Below are positions 1-7,842 of a stretch of DNA of 64,000 bases, in pieces. Origin of the DNA: 73-13 sp035555435. GTDB taxonomy: Bacteria; Actinomycetota; Actinomycetes; Actinomycetales; Microbacteriaceae. A program made the position numbers and the translations under genes. The number at the start of each line of letters is the position of its first letter. The stretch's first letter is position 1. The stretch covers positions 61,326 to 125,325 of the forward strand of contig DATMGN010000029.1 in assembly GCA_035555435.1 (NCBI GenBank). Reading direction: 5' to 3'. The notes beneath the pieces are model-generated. The model saw only the letters and a list, made by a program, of their open reading frames with translations, was not told where the DNA came from and searched no databases.

Positions 1-552
1 GTCGAGGCTGCTCGACACGAAGCGGGGGAGCTCGAGCTGCTGGAGGCCGTCGACGAGCCCGCCCGTGAGCGCCTCGAAGTCGACGCTGCGGTCGATCGCG
101 GTCGTGACGGCGTCGGTGATCGCCTCCTGCACGGCCGGGGACTCGGCGAGGGGCGCGTAGGCGGCGACGAACGTCTCGGTGTCGGTGACCTGCGCCTGCG
201 CGAAGTCGACGACGAGCGCGACAGGGGTGACGATGAGTCCGAGGACGACGAGCACCCCCGCGAGGATGCTGCGGCCGACGTGCGCGGCACGCCTGGGGCC
301 CGCGGGTCCAGTGCCCCGGCCCGCGGGTCGAGTGCCGGCATCCACCGGCGTATCGAGACCGGCGATCTCGAGACGCGACTGCGTCGCTACTCGATCCCGG
401 AGAGCGGTCTCCTGATCCGCGAGGGCGCTTGCTCGATCCGCGAGGGCGGCTTCTCGCTCGGCGAGCGTCGCGTTCTCCTGTGCGAGCGTCGCGTTGCGCT
501 CCTCGAGCTCGTCGATGCGCGCGCGCAGCTGCGCGAGGGTCTCCCTGGCCAC
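1..552 (-). CDS. Coiled-coil membrane protein, partial (C-terminal part beyond window)
   Basis: Only the first 184 codons are present, and the gene runs off the left edge. The GTG start at 552 is forced, because an in-frame TAG lies four codons upstream. Residues 12-55 form a heptad-rich, charged coiled coil (repeats such as ELEERNATLAQEN and EREAALADR). A Pro/Gly/Arg-rich linker follows, then one clear membrane helix at about 94-116 (ILAGVLVVLGLIVTPVALVV) and an extracytoplasmic stretch TETFVAAYAPLAESPAVQEAI. That last pattern resembles actinobacterial integral membrane proteins with a conserved 'PLA..P.VQ' segment, but I do not know their function. Residues about 53-63 are encoded by a dispersed palindromic repeat (364-396), so the linker seems to have been lengthened by a repeat insertion. 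Confidence 0.7.
   Translation of the reverse strand, partial: MARETLAQLRARIDELEERNATLAQENATLAEREAALADRASALADQETALRDRVATQSRLEIAGLDTPVDAGTRPAGRGTGPAGPRRAAHVGRSILAGVLVVLGLIVTPVALVVDFAQAQVTDTETFVAAYAPLAESPAVQEAITDAVTTAIDRSVDFEALTGGLVDGLQQLELPRFVSSSLD
364..396. repeat. Palindromic REP-like repeat, family 1, inside a CDS
   Basis: The two arms are GATCTCGAGACGC and GCTACTCGATC around a short centre. This matches the copies at 7780-7812 and 50706-50736, whose arms are GGTCTCGATACGC/GGTCTCGATATGC and GCTACTCGACC. Here the repeat is read through without a stop as part of the membrane protein's linker. Confidence 0.6.
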
Positions 553-561
553 GCCTGGAGC

Positions 562-2022
562 CTAGTGGCCGGAGCCCTCCGCCACGACCTCGGTGCGGTC
601 GCCGCTCCACAGCGTGTGGAACGTGCCCGGCTTGTCGACCCGCTGGTAGGTGTGCGCGCCGAAGAAGTCGCGCTGGCCCTGGACGAGCGCGGCGGGCAGG
701 CGCTGCGCGCGCAGTCCGTCGTAGTAGGCGAGCGAGGAGGAGAACGCCGGCGCCGGGATCCCGACGGCGGCGGCGGTCTGCACGACCCGGCGCCACGCCT
801 CCTGCGTGCGGCTCAGCGCCTCGCGGAAGTAGGGGGCGGTGAGGAGCTCCGGCAGCGCGGGGTCGGCTGCGTAGGCGTCGGTGATGTGATTGAGGAACTT
901 CGCGCGGATGATGCACCCGCCGCGCCAGATCGCGGCGATATCGCCCTTGGCGATGTCCCAGCCGTACTGCTCGGCGCCGGCGATGATGAGGTCGAAGCCC
1001 TGGGAGTACGCCGCGATCTTGGACGCGTAGAGCGCCTGGCGCACCGCTTCGATGAACGCGTCCGCCCCCTGCGCGAGCTCGGCGAGTCGGGCGGCGCCGT
1101 CGGCGGGGCCGGGCAGGTCGCCGGCAGCGGCGCGCTGCGCGGGCTTCGACGACAGCGAGCGCGCGAAGAGCGCCTCGGCGATCGCGGGCGCGGGGATGCC
1201 GAGCTCCGCCGCGTTCTGCACGGTCCAGGCGCCCGTGCCCTTCGCGCCCGCTTGATCGAGGATGACGTCGACGAGCGGTCGTCCGGTCTCGGCGTCGACC
1301 TGACGCAGCACCTCCGCGGTGATCTCGATGAGGTAGGAGTCGAGCTCGCCCTGGTTCCACTCGGCGAAGACGTCGGCGATCTCGGCGGGGGACTTGCCGG
1401 TCCCGCGGCGGATGAGGTCGTAGGCCTCCGCGATGAGCTGCATGTCGGCGTACTCGATGCCGTTGTGCACCATCTTCACGAAGTGCCCGGCGCCGTCGTG
1501 GCCCACGTGCGTGACGCACGGCTCGCCTTCGGCGACCGCGGCGATCGAGCGCAGGATGGGGCCGAGCGTCTCCCAGGACTCGTCGGAGCCGCCGGGCATG
1601 AGCGAGGGGCCGAGCAGGGCGCCCTCCTCGCCGCCGGAGACGCCCATGCCGACGAAGTTGATGCCGGTCGCGCGGACGGCCGCCTCGCGTCGGATGGTGT
1701 CGGTGAAGAGGGAGTTGCCGCCATCGACGATGATGTCGCCCGGCTCGAAGACGGCGACGAGCTCGTCGATGACGGCGTCGGTCGGTGCGCCCGCCTTGAC
1801 CATGACGATCGCGGTCCGCGGCGTCGCGAGCGAGTCGGCGAACTCCCGGTAGCTCGCGGTGGCGACGAAGCCGGCCTCGGGGTGGTCGCTCACGAGCTCC
1901 TGGGTGCGCGCGGGGGAGCGGTTGTAGATCGCGACCGTGTTTCCGTCGCGGCTCGCGAGATTGCGCGCCAGATTCGACCCCATGACCGCGAGGCCCACGA
2001 CCCCGATGTTCGCCTTCACCAC
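562..2022 (-). CDS. gnd: 6-phosphogluconate dehydrogenase (NADP-dependent, decarboxylating)
   Basis: Cytosolic oxidative pentose-phosphate enzyme converting 6-phosphogluconate to ribulose 5-phosphate, CO2 and NADPH. At 486 aa it is the usual long form. The Rossmann NADP motif GLAVMGSNLA is at residues 10-19. The substrate loop GVSGGEEGALLGPS and the catalytic block FVKMVHNGIEYADMQ (K183, N187, E190) are all present. The start is taken as GTG 2022 because a TAGCCT hexamer ends 7 nt before it (2030-2035 on the minus strand), giving a leaderless transcript. GTG 2019 is the alternative. A gluconokinase candidate lies near 52 kb and would supply 6-phosphogluconate, but it is not linked to this gene. 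Confidence 0.97.
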   Translation of the reverse strand: MVKANIGVVGLAVMGSNLARNLASRDGNTVAIYNRSPARTQELVSDHPEAGFVATASYREFADSLATPRTAIVMVKAGAPTDAVIDELVAVFEPGDIIVDGGNSLFTDTIRREAAVRATGINFVGMGVSGGEEGALLGPSLMPGGSDESWETLGPILRSIAAVAEGEPCVTHVGHDGAGHFVKMVHNGIEYADMQLIAEAYDLIRRGTGKSPAEIADVFAEWNQGELDSYLIEITAEVLRQVDAETGRPLVDVILDQAGAKGTGAWTVQNAAELGIPAPAIAEALFARSLSSKPAQRAAAGDLPGPADGAARLAELAQGADAFIEAVRQALYASKIAAYSQGFDLIIAGAEQYGWDIAKGDIAAIWRGGCIIRAKFLNHITDAYAADPALPELLTAPYFREALSRTQEAWRRVVQTAAAVGIPAPAFSSSLAYYDGLRAQRLPAALVQGQRDFFGAHTYQRVDKPGTFHTLWSGDRTEVVAEGSGH

Positions 2023-2067
2023 GCGGTCCAGGCTAGTGGTTTCGCCGGCGGCGGGCCGAAGGGCGGG

Positions 2068-3315
2068 CTAGGCCTTGGGCTTGTCCGGCGGGCCGAACAT
2101 GATCTCGACGCCGAGCTCGGCCTGGCCCCGGGCCATGTCGATGATCGGCTGGCTCGAGGCGTGGCCGAGGTAGACCTCGCAGTCGCGGACGATCCGCTGC
2201 AGCGGGCTCGACTTGGACACGGCGGAGGGGCCGGCGGCCTGGAACGCGATCTGGACGGCTTCGCACGCGAGGAGCGCGGCCTGGCGTCCGAGCGCCCACA
2301 GCTGCATCGTCTCCGCCTTGGTGATCGGCTGCTTGGTCGCCGCCCAGCGGTCCAGGAGCGCGTCGCTCGCCCGGGCGCCGGCGGTCATGATCGCGTGCGC
2401 GGCGTCGGCTTTGGCGGCGGCGCGGCCGAGCGCGCGCTGCACGTCGCCGTTGTCGCGCATGAGGACGCCGGGCGGGGAGAACAGCGCCTGGGTGCGCCCG
2501 GCGAGCTCGCGCAACTCGTCGACGGCGGCCTGCGCGCCGCCCGCGAAGATCGCCGCGAAGCACAGGTGGTAGAAGCCGCCGTACACGCCGAGGTAGTGGC
2601 CGTTGCCGTGGAGCCGGGTCCCCGGCGTGCCGCCAGCCCAGTCGCGGTCCTGGCCGAACAGCAGGTCGTCGTAGATGACGTGGTGCTCGGGGACGAAGAC
2701 GGGCTCGGCGATCTCAACCGTGTTGGAGCCCGAGGCCTGGACGCCGATGCCCTTGCCGCCGCCCCAGTCGTCGAGGATCGTGACGTTCTCCACGGGGGTG
2801 ATGAAGCTGAACTCGACCGGTTCCCCGTCCTCCGGCGCCCAGATCGTGTTCGCCATGAAGTGGGTCGACACGGGGACGCCGGAGGAGAAGCGCCACTTGC
2901 CGCTGATGCGGTACCCGCCCTCGACCTTCTCCGCCTTGCCTCCGGGCGGGGCGCGGTGCGGCGATCGCAGTTCGCCGTGCGGTTCGATGAGCTCGCGCTG
3001 CGCCTGCTCGTCGAGCATCGACGCGACGATCGCGACGTGCGATGCCGACAGCGTGTAGCACCAAGCGGTGCCCGGGTCGCCGCACCCGACGCGGTACGCG
3101 ACCTCGAGGAAGGTCTCGTGGGTCGACTCGTATCCGCCGAACATCTTCGGCAGGAACATCCGATAGAACCCGGCCTCGCGGAACTGCTGGAGCAACTCGT
3201 CGCTGAAGTGGCCGCGCGCCTCTGCTTCGGCGGCCTGCGCTCGGATCATCGGGATGAGCGCCTCGGCGCGCGCGATGAGCGTCTCGGGGGAGGGCGCCTC
3301 GGTCTGGTCGGGCAT
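2068..3315 (-). CDS. Acyl-CoA dehydrogenase-fold flavoprotein (HsaA/hydroxylase-like)
   Basis: 415 aa. The fold is acyl-CoA dehydrogenase: an N-terminal helical domain (EALIPMIRAQAAEAEARGHF), a middle beta domain (ISGKWRFSSGVPVSTHFM, then GIGVQASGSNTVEIAEPVFVP) and a C-terminal helical domain of the 'type 2' class. Members of this subgroup act either as dehydrogenases or as flavin-dependent hydroxylases that use a reductase partner (HsaA type). I see no reductase nearby, so the reaction is undecided. The start ATG 3315 has an AAGGAG site 7-8 nt upstream; the frame stays open further upstream, but no better start is visible. Two palindromes at 3366-3386 lie in the promoter region and suggest regulation by a TetR- or MarR-like protein. 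Confidence 0.85.
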   Translation of the reverse strand: MPDQTEAPSPETLIARAEALIPMIRAQAAEAEARGHFSDELLQQFREAGFYRMFLPKMFGGYESTHETFLEVAYRVGCGDPGTAWCYTLSASHVAIVASMLDEQAQRELIEPHGELRSPHRAPPGGKAEKVEGGYRISGKWRFSSGVPVSTHFMANTIWAPEDGEPVEFSFITPVENVTILDDWGGGKGIGVQASGSNTVEIAEPVFVPEHHVIYDDLLFGQDRDWAGGTPGTRLHGNGHYLGVYGGFYHLCFAAIFAGGAQAAVDELRELAGRTQALFSPPGVLMRDNGDVQRALGRAAAKADAAHAIMTAGARASDALLDRWAATKQPITKAETMQLWALGRQAALLACEAVQIAFQAAGPSAVSKSSPLQRIVRDCEVYLGHASSQPIIDMARGQAELGVEIMFGPPDKPKA

Positions 3316-3365
3316 TGCGGTGCTCCTTGGCTTCAGCCGGCGCGTCGTCGCGCGGGTCTGCAGTG

Positions 3366-3386
3366 AACAGTGCTGTTGTCTGACAA
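3366..3386. promoter_or_regulatory. Overlapping palindromes upstream of the flavoprotein gene
   Basis: AACAGTGCTGTT (3366-3377) overlaps TTGTCTGACAA (3376-3386). The arms are 5 bp perfect in each case. The pair lies 51-71 nt upstream of the flavoprotein start, the position expected for an operator. No cognate regulator is adjacent. Confidence 0.5.
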
Positions 3387-3443
3387 ACCTAGCGGGTGCG
3401 CGGAAGCGGTTCGACCGCCGTGCTGGCGTTCCGGCTCGACTGC

Positions 3444-3449
3444 TAGAAT
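3444..3449 (+). promoter_or_regulatory. Extended -10 element for rplY
   Basis: TGCTAGAAT gives an extended -10 hexamer TAGAAT about 74 nt before the rplY start. The transcript would carry a leader of about 65 nt that includes a small GGGG/CCCC hairpin near 3470-3485. No good -35 is evident. Confidence 0.5.
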
Positions 3450-3522
3450 CTCCTGTCCGACCTGGCGAGGGGGCTTGAATCCCCGTCATCGACATCGTCC
3501 ACGACTTAGGAGTACGTCCCCC

Positions 3523-4152
3523 ATGGCTGAGCTCAGCAACCACATCGACGCGGACAGCCGCGAGTCCTTCGGCAAGGGCGCGGCACGCAAGCTCCGCGCC
3601 GCCGGCAAGATCCCCGCGGTCATCTACGGCCACGGCACCGAGCCGCGCCACGTCTCGCTGCCCGGCCACCAGACCTCGCTGCTCATTCGCAAGGCGAACG
3701 CGATCATCGAGCTCTCGATCGACGGCAAGGACGAGCTGACGCTCGTCAAGGACGTCCAGCGCGACCCCGTGCGCCAGATCATCGAGCACATCGATCTCGT
3801 CGTCGTCAAGAAGGGCGAGAAGGTCCACGTCGAGGTGCCCGTGCACGTCGAGGGCGAGCCGGCCCCGGGCGCCGCGTTCCTCCAGGACGCCGTGACCATC
3901 CGCATCGAGGTCGAGGCGACCCACATCCCTGAGCGCATCGTCATCTCGGTCGAGGGGCTCGAGATCGGCACGCATGTCACGGCCGGTGACGTGGCGCTGC
4001 CGACCGGCGCGACCCTGATGGACGACCCGGAGCTGCTCATGGTCGCGGTGAGCGCGCCGACCGTCGCTGCCGTCGCCGACGAGGCCGCGGAGGGTGCGGA
4101 GCCGGCCGCCGAGGCCGAGGCCGCGGCTCCCGCGGAGGAGCCCGCCGAGTAG
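3523..4152 (+). CDS. rplY: 50S ribosomal protein L25/general stress protein Ctc
   Basis: 209-aa long form of L25, the 5S rRNA-binding protein. The N-terminal L25 domain (about 1-95) begins RESFGKGAARKLRAAGKIPAVIYG. A TL5/Ctc C-terminal beta domain follows to about residue 185. The last 25 residues are an Ala/Glu tail typical of actinobacterial Ctc. The ATG at 3523 has TAGGAGT as ribosome-binding site about 10 nt upstream. The gene sits 5 nt before pth, the usual ctc-pth pairing, so the two are probably cotranscribed. Confidence 0.96.
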   Translation: MAELSNHIDADSRESFGKGAARKLRAAGKIPAVIYGHGTEPRHVSLPGHQTSLLIRKANAIIELSIDGKDELTLVKDVQRDPVRQIIEHIDLVVVKKGEKVHVEVPVHVEGEPAPGAAFLQDAVTIRIEVEATHIPERIVISVEGLEIGTHVTAGDVALPTGATLMDDPELLMVAVSAPTVAAVADEAAEGAEPAAEAEAAAPAEEPAE

Positions 4153-4157
4153 TCGGT

Positions 4158-4742
4158 GTGAGCGACGAGCAGGTCCTCGTCGTCGGGCTCGGCAATCCCG
4201 GGACGACGTACGCGGGCAATCGGCACAATGTGGGCCAGATGGTCCTCGACGTGCTCGCCGATCGCGCGCGACTGACCTACAAGTCGCACAAGGCCGGCGC
4301 CGTCGTCGCGGAGGGTCGCCTGCGACCCGGCGGTCCGCGCGTCATCCTCGCGAAGCCCGCCTCCTACATGAACCTCTCGGGGGGGCCGGTCGCGCAGCTC
4401 GCGCGATTCTTCAAGGTGCCGGTCGACCGGGTCGTCGTCGTGCACGACGAGCTCGACATCGACTTCGACACCGTGCGGATCAAGGTCGGCGGGGGGCACG
4501 GCGGGCACAACGGGATCCGCGACGTCAGCGCTCGGCTCGGCACGCCCGACTACGTGCGCGTGCGGGTCGGCATCGGTCGACCGCCGGGTCGGATGGACGC
4601 GGCCGACTTCGTGCTCAAGGACTTCGGGACCGATGAGCGCAAGTCGCTGCCGAACCTGCTCGAGGACGCCGCGGACGCGGTCGAGGCGATCGTCGACGAC
4701 GGGGTGCTCGCGGCGCAGAACCGCGTCAACCAGCGCGCCTGA
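4158..4742 (+). CDS. pth: Peptidyl-tRNA hydrolase
   Basis: 194 aa. Pth releases tRNA from prematurely dropped peptidyl-tRNA. The family hallmark GLGNPGTTYAGNRHNVGQ is at residues 10-27 with catalytic His23. The substrate-binding blocks KPASYMNLSG and VVVHDELDIDFDTVRIK, then GGHGGHNGIR, follow in order. It starts with GTG five nucleotides after the rplY stop, so translation is likely coupled to or closely follows rplY. The length is normal. Confidence 0.97.
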   Translation: MSDEQVLVVGLGNPGTTYAGNRHNVGQMVLDVLADRARLTYKSHKAGAVVAEGRLRPGGPRVILAKPASYMNLSGGPVAQLARFFKVPVDRVVVVHDELDIDFDTVRIKVGGGHGGHNGIRDVSARLGTPDYVRVRVGIGRPPGRMDAADFVLKDFGTDERKSLPNLLEDAADAVEAIVDDGVLAAQNRVNQRA

Positions 4743-4762
4743 ACCTCCCGGTGCGCTGCGGC

Positions 4763-4813
4763 GTGGACGCAATAGGCTCCGCTGGCCGCCACCGCACGAC
4801 CATTTGCGTCCAC
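4763..4813. repeat. 51-nt inverted-repeat element, copy A
   Basis: The ends are GTGGACGCAA and TTGCGTCCAC, perfect complements; the perfect pairing extends outward to 15 bp (4758-4772 with 4804-4818). A second copy with the same total length and conserved inner positions is at 44394-44444. It lies just downstream of pth and directly upstream of the promoter of the next gene, where it could also act as a pth terminator. Confidence 0.7.
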
Positions 4814-4845
4814 GCCGCGGGCAGCCGGCGGCATACGATGCTCGG

Positions 4846-6276
4846 GTGACGCCGGAGTCGACCACGACCGTATTCGTGACCGGCGGGACCGGCGCGTGGG
4901 GACGTGCGGCACTCCGGGAGTTCCGCACGCGCGGCGACCGGTTCCGTGTCATCGCGCTCGCGCGCCCGGGCAAGCGCACCGCGCGCATCCTTCGCGAGTT
5001 CGAGGGCTGGCCCCAGCTGGAGATCGTTCACGGCGACCTCACCGATCCCGCCGTCATCGCCGCCTGCGTCGCTCGTAGCGACGTCGTGCTCCACCTCGGC
5101 GCCGTCGTTTCGCCGTACGCCGACGACCACCCCGAGCTCACGCAGCGCGTCAACGTCGGCGCGATCCGCAACATTGTCGCCGCCGTCAAGGCGCTGCCCG
5201 AACCGTCCCGCGTCGCCGTCATCGGCGTCGGCTCGATCGCGGAGTCCGGCGACCGCAACCCGCCCGTGCACTGGGGCCGCATCGGCGACCCCGTCGCCGT
5301 CTCCGACTACGACCAGTACGGGCAGAGCAAGGTCGTCGCCGAGCGTGAGCTCGCCGACTCGGGCCTGCCGAAGTGGACCTGGCTGCGTCAGACCGGGATC
5401 ATCTACCCCGAGATGATCCGGATCCGCGATCCGATCATGACCCACCCGCCGCTCGCGGGCGTCATGGAGTGGGCGAGCGACCAGGACTCGGCGCGCCTCG
5501 TCGTGGGCATGAGCGCCCCGGACGCCCCGGCCGAGATCTGGGGTCGCGCCTGGCACGTCGGCGGTGGCGAGGGCTGGCGGCTCACCAACTGGGAGTTCCT
5601 GCAGGCGATCGCCGTCGCGTTCGGCATCGGTGACATCCGGCGCTGGTACGACCGCGACTGGTTCGCGCTGAAGAACTTCCACGGCTTCTGGTTCGCCGAC
5701 AGCGACCTGCTTCAGGAGCTCGTGCCATTCCGCGGCGACACGATCCAGGCCGCCCTCGGCCGCGCCGGCGCGACGCTCTCGCCCGCCGCGCGATGGGCGG
5801 CGAGCACCTTCGCGCCGATCGTCAAGCAGTTCGTGATGAAGCCGCTCGTCCTGCGGCCGCGCGGGATGCTGCGGGTCGTGCGCAGCGGCGACGAGGCTGC
5901 GATCGGCGCCTATTTCGGCTCGATCGACGCCTGGCGGGCGATCGGCGACTGGTCGAGCTTCCGGCCGGAGACGCCGAGCGGCGTCCCGACGCTGCTCGAC
6001 CACGGCTACGACGAGGACAAGGCGCCGTCCGCGTGGACTCGCGACGACTATGCGGGCGCGGCGCGCTTCCGCGGCGGCGAGCTGCTGACGCCCGCGCCGC
6101 CGCCCGGCGATCCGGCGCGACTGCTCGAATGGGCGTGTGCCGACGGGCACCGCTTCACCGCGAGCGGTCGGCTGGTGCTCCAGGGCGGCCACTGGTGCCC
6201 CGAATGCGTCCGCGTCCCCGCGGACTACCCGCGCCAGGCGGAGCGCAACGCGTTCCTCGCGCAGATCGTGCGCTGA
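4846..6276 (+). CDS. Extended SDR (NAD-dependent epimerase/dehydratase-like) with cysteine-rich tail
   Basis: 476 aa. The N-terminal Rossmann motif VTGGTGAWGRAAL is followed by HGDLTD, then HLGAVVSPYADDHPELTQRVNVGA. The active-site pair is in YDQYGQSKVVAE (YxxxK). This places it in the extended short-chain dehydrogenase group, acting on nucleotide-bound or small polar substrates that I cannot name. The C-terminal 150 residues are not standard SDR. They end with CADGH, a spacer, and WCPEC, which could bind zinc. The GTG start at 4846 lies 6 nt after TACGAT (4834-4839), so the transcript is probably leaderless. Confidence 0.82.
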   Translation: MTPESTTTVFVTGGTGAWGRAALREFRTRGDRFRVIALARPGKRTARILREFEGWPQLEIVHGDLTDPAVIAACVARSDVVLHLGAVVSPYADDHPELTQRVNVGAIRNIVAAVKALPEPSRVAVIGVGSIAESGDRNPPVHWGRIGDPVAVSDYDQYGQSKVVAERELADSGLPKWTWLRQTGIIYPEMIRIRDPIMTHPPLAGVMEWASDQDSARLVVGMSAPDAPAEIWGRAWHVGGGEGWRLTNWEFLQAIAVAFGIGDIRRWYDRDWFALKNFHGFWFADSDLLQELVPFRGDTIQAALGRAGATLSPAARWAASTFAPIVKQFVMKPLVLRPRGMLRVVRSGDEAAIGAYFGSIDAWRAIGDWSSFRPETPSGVPTLLDHGYDEDKAPSAWTRDDYAGAARFRGGELLTPAPPPGDPARLLEWACADGHRFTASGRLVLQGGHWCPECVRVPADYPRQAERNAFLAQIVR

Positions 6277-6279
6277 TCG

Positions 6280-6432
6280 GGCCACGCCCGCGATCGCCCG
6301 CATCCGGCGCATCTCGATCGCGAGGATGCAGAACGCGATGACGGCGAATCCCACGGCCATGACGACGAACGACAGCCGCCAGCCGACCGCATGCCTGATC
6401 GCTGCGCCCATGGGGGTGCCGAGGATGAGCCA
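6280..6432 (-). pseudogene. Remnant of an MFS transporter
   Basis: Read on the minus strand from 6432, the frame gives LILGTPMGAAIRHAVGWR followed by LSFVVMAVGFAVIAFCILAI and a basic end MRRMR. This is the typical loop and next helix of a 12-TM drug:H+ antiporter (GxPLG...GWR.sF...A). There is no transporter sequence on either side: the upstream side meets an inverted repeat at 6435-6491 and the downstream side runs into the antisense of the SDR gene. Only about 50 residues survive, so I read it as a deletion relic. A chance open frame is possible but the motif match is good. Confidence 0.5.
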
Positions 6433-6434
6433 CT

Positions 6435-6491
6435 CCAGGTGACACCAACTCGGGCAAATCGCGCCGGATACCCGCGCTTGCTGTCACCTGG
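6435..6491. terminator. Inverted repeat between convergent genes
   Basis: CCAGGTGACA (6435-6444) and TGTCACCTGG (6482-6491) are perfect 10-bp arms around a 37-nt GC-rich loop that can pair internally (CGGG with CCCG). It lies between the rightward SDR and the leftward cupin gene, a place where a bidirectional terminator is expected. There is no U-tract. Confidence 0.45.
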
Positions 6492-6500
6492 ACGGCGTCG

Positions 6501-6917
6501 TCACCAAGGCTTGGGGCGGTCCGGGTCGCGCTCGGAGTCCTTCGGGATGTCGGCGAGCGAGTCGCCCCCCGCACGCACGCACAGCATGCGGAGGTCCTCG
6601 GGGCTGTCGGGCGCGCAGCGCCAGATCCGCCAGACGCCCTGACCGACGCGCACGACGCTGCCGGCCTCGACATCGACGACCTCGTCGTCGAGCCCCATCT
6701 GGCCGCGGCCCTGCAGGAAGATGTAGAGTTCCTCGAGCTGCGTGTGGGTGTGCCAACCGGGGGAGCCCTCGCCGGGCGCCGCCGCGTTCGCGCTGACGCC
6801 GATGAACTGCGTCGCCATGTCCTGGTCGACGAAGCGCTTGCCCTTCGCGCCCGTGCTCGTGACGTGCTCGCTCCACGCGTCGAACGCGCCGAGCTGCAGG
6901 ATCTCGTATCCGCTCAT
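6501..6917 (-). CDS. Cupin-domain protein
   Basis: 138-aa single-domain cupin. Motif 1 is read in PGWHTHTQLEELYIFLQGRGQM (metal-ligand residues H, H and E), followed by the GSVVRVGQGVWRIWR stretch that forms the second cupin half. Such small cupins bind a metal and act as isomerases, dioxygenases or sensors; the substrate cannot be told. The ATG at 6917 lies 6 nt after TAGGTT on the minus strand (6924-6929), so it is likely leaderless. It stands alone, convergent with the SDR gene. Confidence 0.85.
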   Translation of the reverse strand: MSGYEILQLGAFDAWSEHVTSTGAKGKRFVDQDMATQFIGVSANAAAPGEGSPGWHTHTQLEELYIFLQGRGQMGLDDEVVDVEAGSVVRVGQGVWRIWRCAPDSPEDLRMLCVRAGGDSLADIPKDSERDPDRPKPW

Positions 6918-7048
6918 GCCGCCAACCTAGCGGAGCCGCCGATCGCGCGGAGTGCGAGTCGTCTGTTTGAATCGGTGCAGGCCGTGTGCGGGGCGTGGCC
7001 GCCAGCGGTGCCGGAGCGGCACCGTCAGCACCGCCGACGGGAGATCTC

Positions 7049-7789
7049 ATGACCGACACGCCGACGCGGCCGAAGCGCTCGCGCGCCGCGACCTTCTCGC
7101 TCTATCTCGTGGTGGGGACCCTGCTCGCGGCCGCGATCCTCGGCGCGGTGCTCATCGTCGTCGGCGACCAAGCCAACGTCGCGGGACGCGCCTGGCTGAC
7201 GCTCGTGCTCGTCGCCGCCTTCGCGGGCGCCGTCGCCCTCGACGCCGTCGCGGGCCGGGGCCCGAATCGCTGGTATCTCGCGGCATCCACGATCGTCAAC
7301 GTCGTGCTCGTCGCGATCGGGCTCAACAAGCTCTGGAACGGCTGGCTCCAGCCCGCGAACACGGCGGACCCGTTCGTGTGGATCATGCAGATCTGGGTCT
7401 TCCTCCTCATCGTCGTGCTGCTGCGGGTCGCGCTCGTCGTCACGCAGCTCTACTGGCACTACTTCGTGTCGCGCGCGACGATCGCGCTGACCCGCGTGAC
7501 CGGCGTGCTCGCGCTCGTGCTCGCCTGGGTGACGGCGCTCGTGCTCGCGATCCCGCTCGCGCTCCCCGAGGCCGACTGGCCGGACTGGTGGTGGCGGATC
7601 GCGGGGGCGACCTCGCTCGTCGCGCTCGTCGCGCTCGTCGTCCCAGTCGTCGTGCGGGCGTTCGAGCCGAAGGCGCCGACACCGCCCCGCCCGACGCAGC
7701 CGGTCGCGATCTACGATCCCGCGAGCGGCCAGTACTTCGTCCCGGCGCCGCCGCCTGCGGCGCAGGAGCAGCGTCCGGGGGTCGAGTAG
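7049..7789 (+). CDS. Six-helix membrane protein of unknown function
   Basis: 246 aa. Six hydrophobic segments are clear, at about 16-38, 47-66, 76-93, 107-130, 145-170 and 181-203. The proline-rich cytoplasmic tail contains VAIYDPASGQYFVPAPPP, a short tail motif seen at the ends of various actinobacterial membrane proteins. The ATG at 7049 is chosen for the GGGAG site 6-9 nt upstream; an earlier GTG in frame lacks one. The last codons and the TAG stop lie inside a palindromic repeat (7780-7812), so the natural C-terminus may have been changed by that insertion. I do not recognise a function. Confidence 0.75.
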   Translation: MTDTPTRPKRSRAATFSLYLVVGTLLAAAILGAVLIVVGDQANVAGRAWLTLVLVAAFAGAVALDAVAGRGPNRWYLAASTIVNVVLVAIGLNKLWNGWLQPANTADPFVWIMQIWVFLLIVVLLRVALVVTQLYWHYFVSRATIALTRVTGVLALVLAWVTALVLAIPLALPEADWPDWWWRIAGATSLVALVALVVPVVVRAFEPKAPTPPRPTQPVAIYDPASGQYFVPAPPPAAQEQRPGVE

Positions 7790-7812
7790 CTGCGCAGCGG
7801 CGTATCGAGACC
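7780..7812. repeat. REP-like repeat, family 1, supplying a stop codon
   Basis: Arms GGTCGAGTAGC and GCGTATCGAGACC flank a small GC centre. The TAG of the first arm is the stop codon of the preceding membrane protein (residues V-E-stop). The 15-nt segment CGGCGTATCGAGACC is identical to 346-360. The mfd promoter begins only 18 nt further on. Confidence 0.7.
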
Positions 7813-7842
7813 CCCCACCGCCCCGCCGTCTAGAATCTTCCG

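Noticed and set aside
280..3366. Very long plus-strand open frame opposite gnd and the flavoprotein gene
   Set aside because: It is the antisense shadow of two well-supported genes. The translation is Arg/Gly/Asp/Val-rich without any motif, a usual product of high-GC third-position bias.
3466..3486. RNA element in the rplY leader
   Set aside because: Only a 4-bp GGGG/CCCC hairpin is visible, too little to call a regulator.
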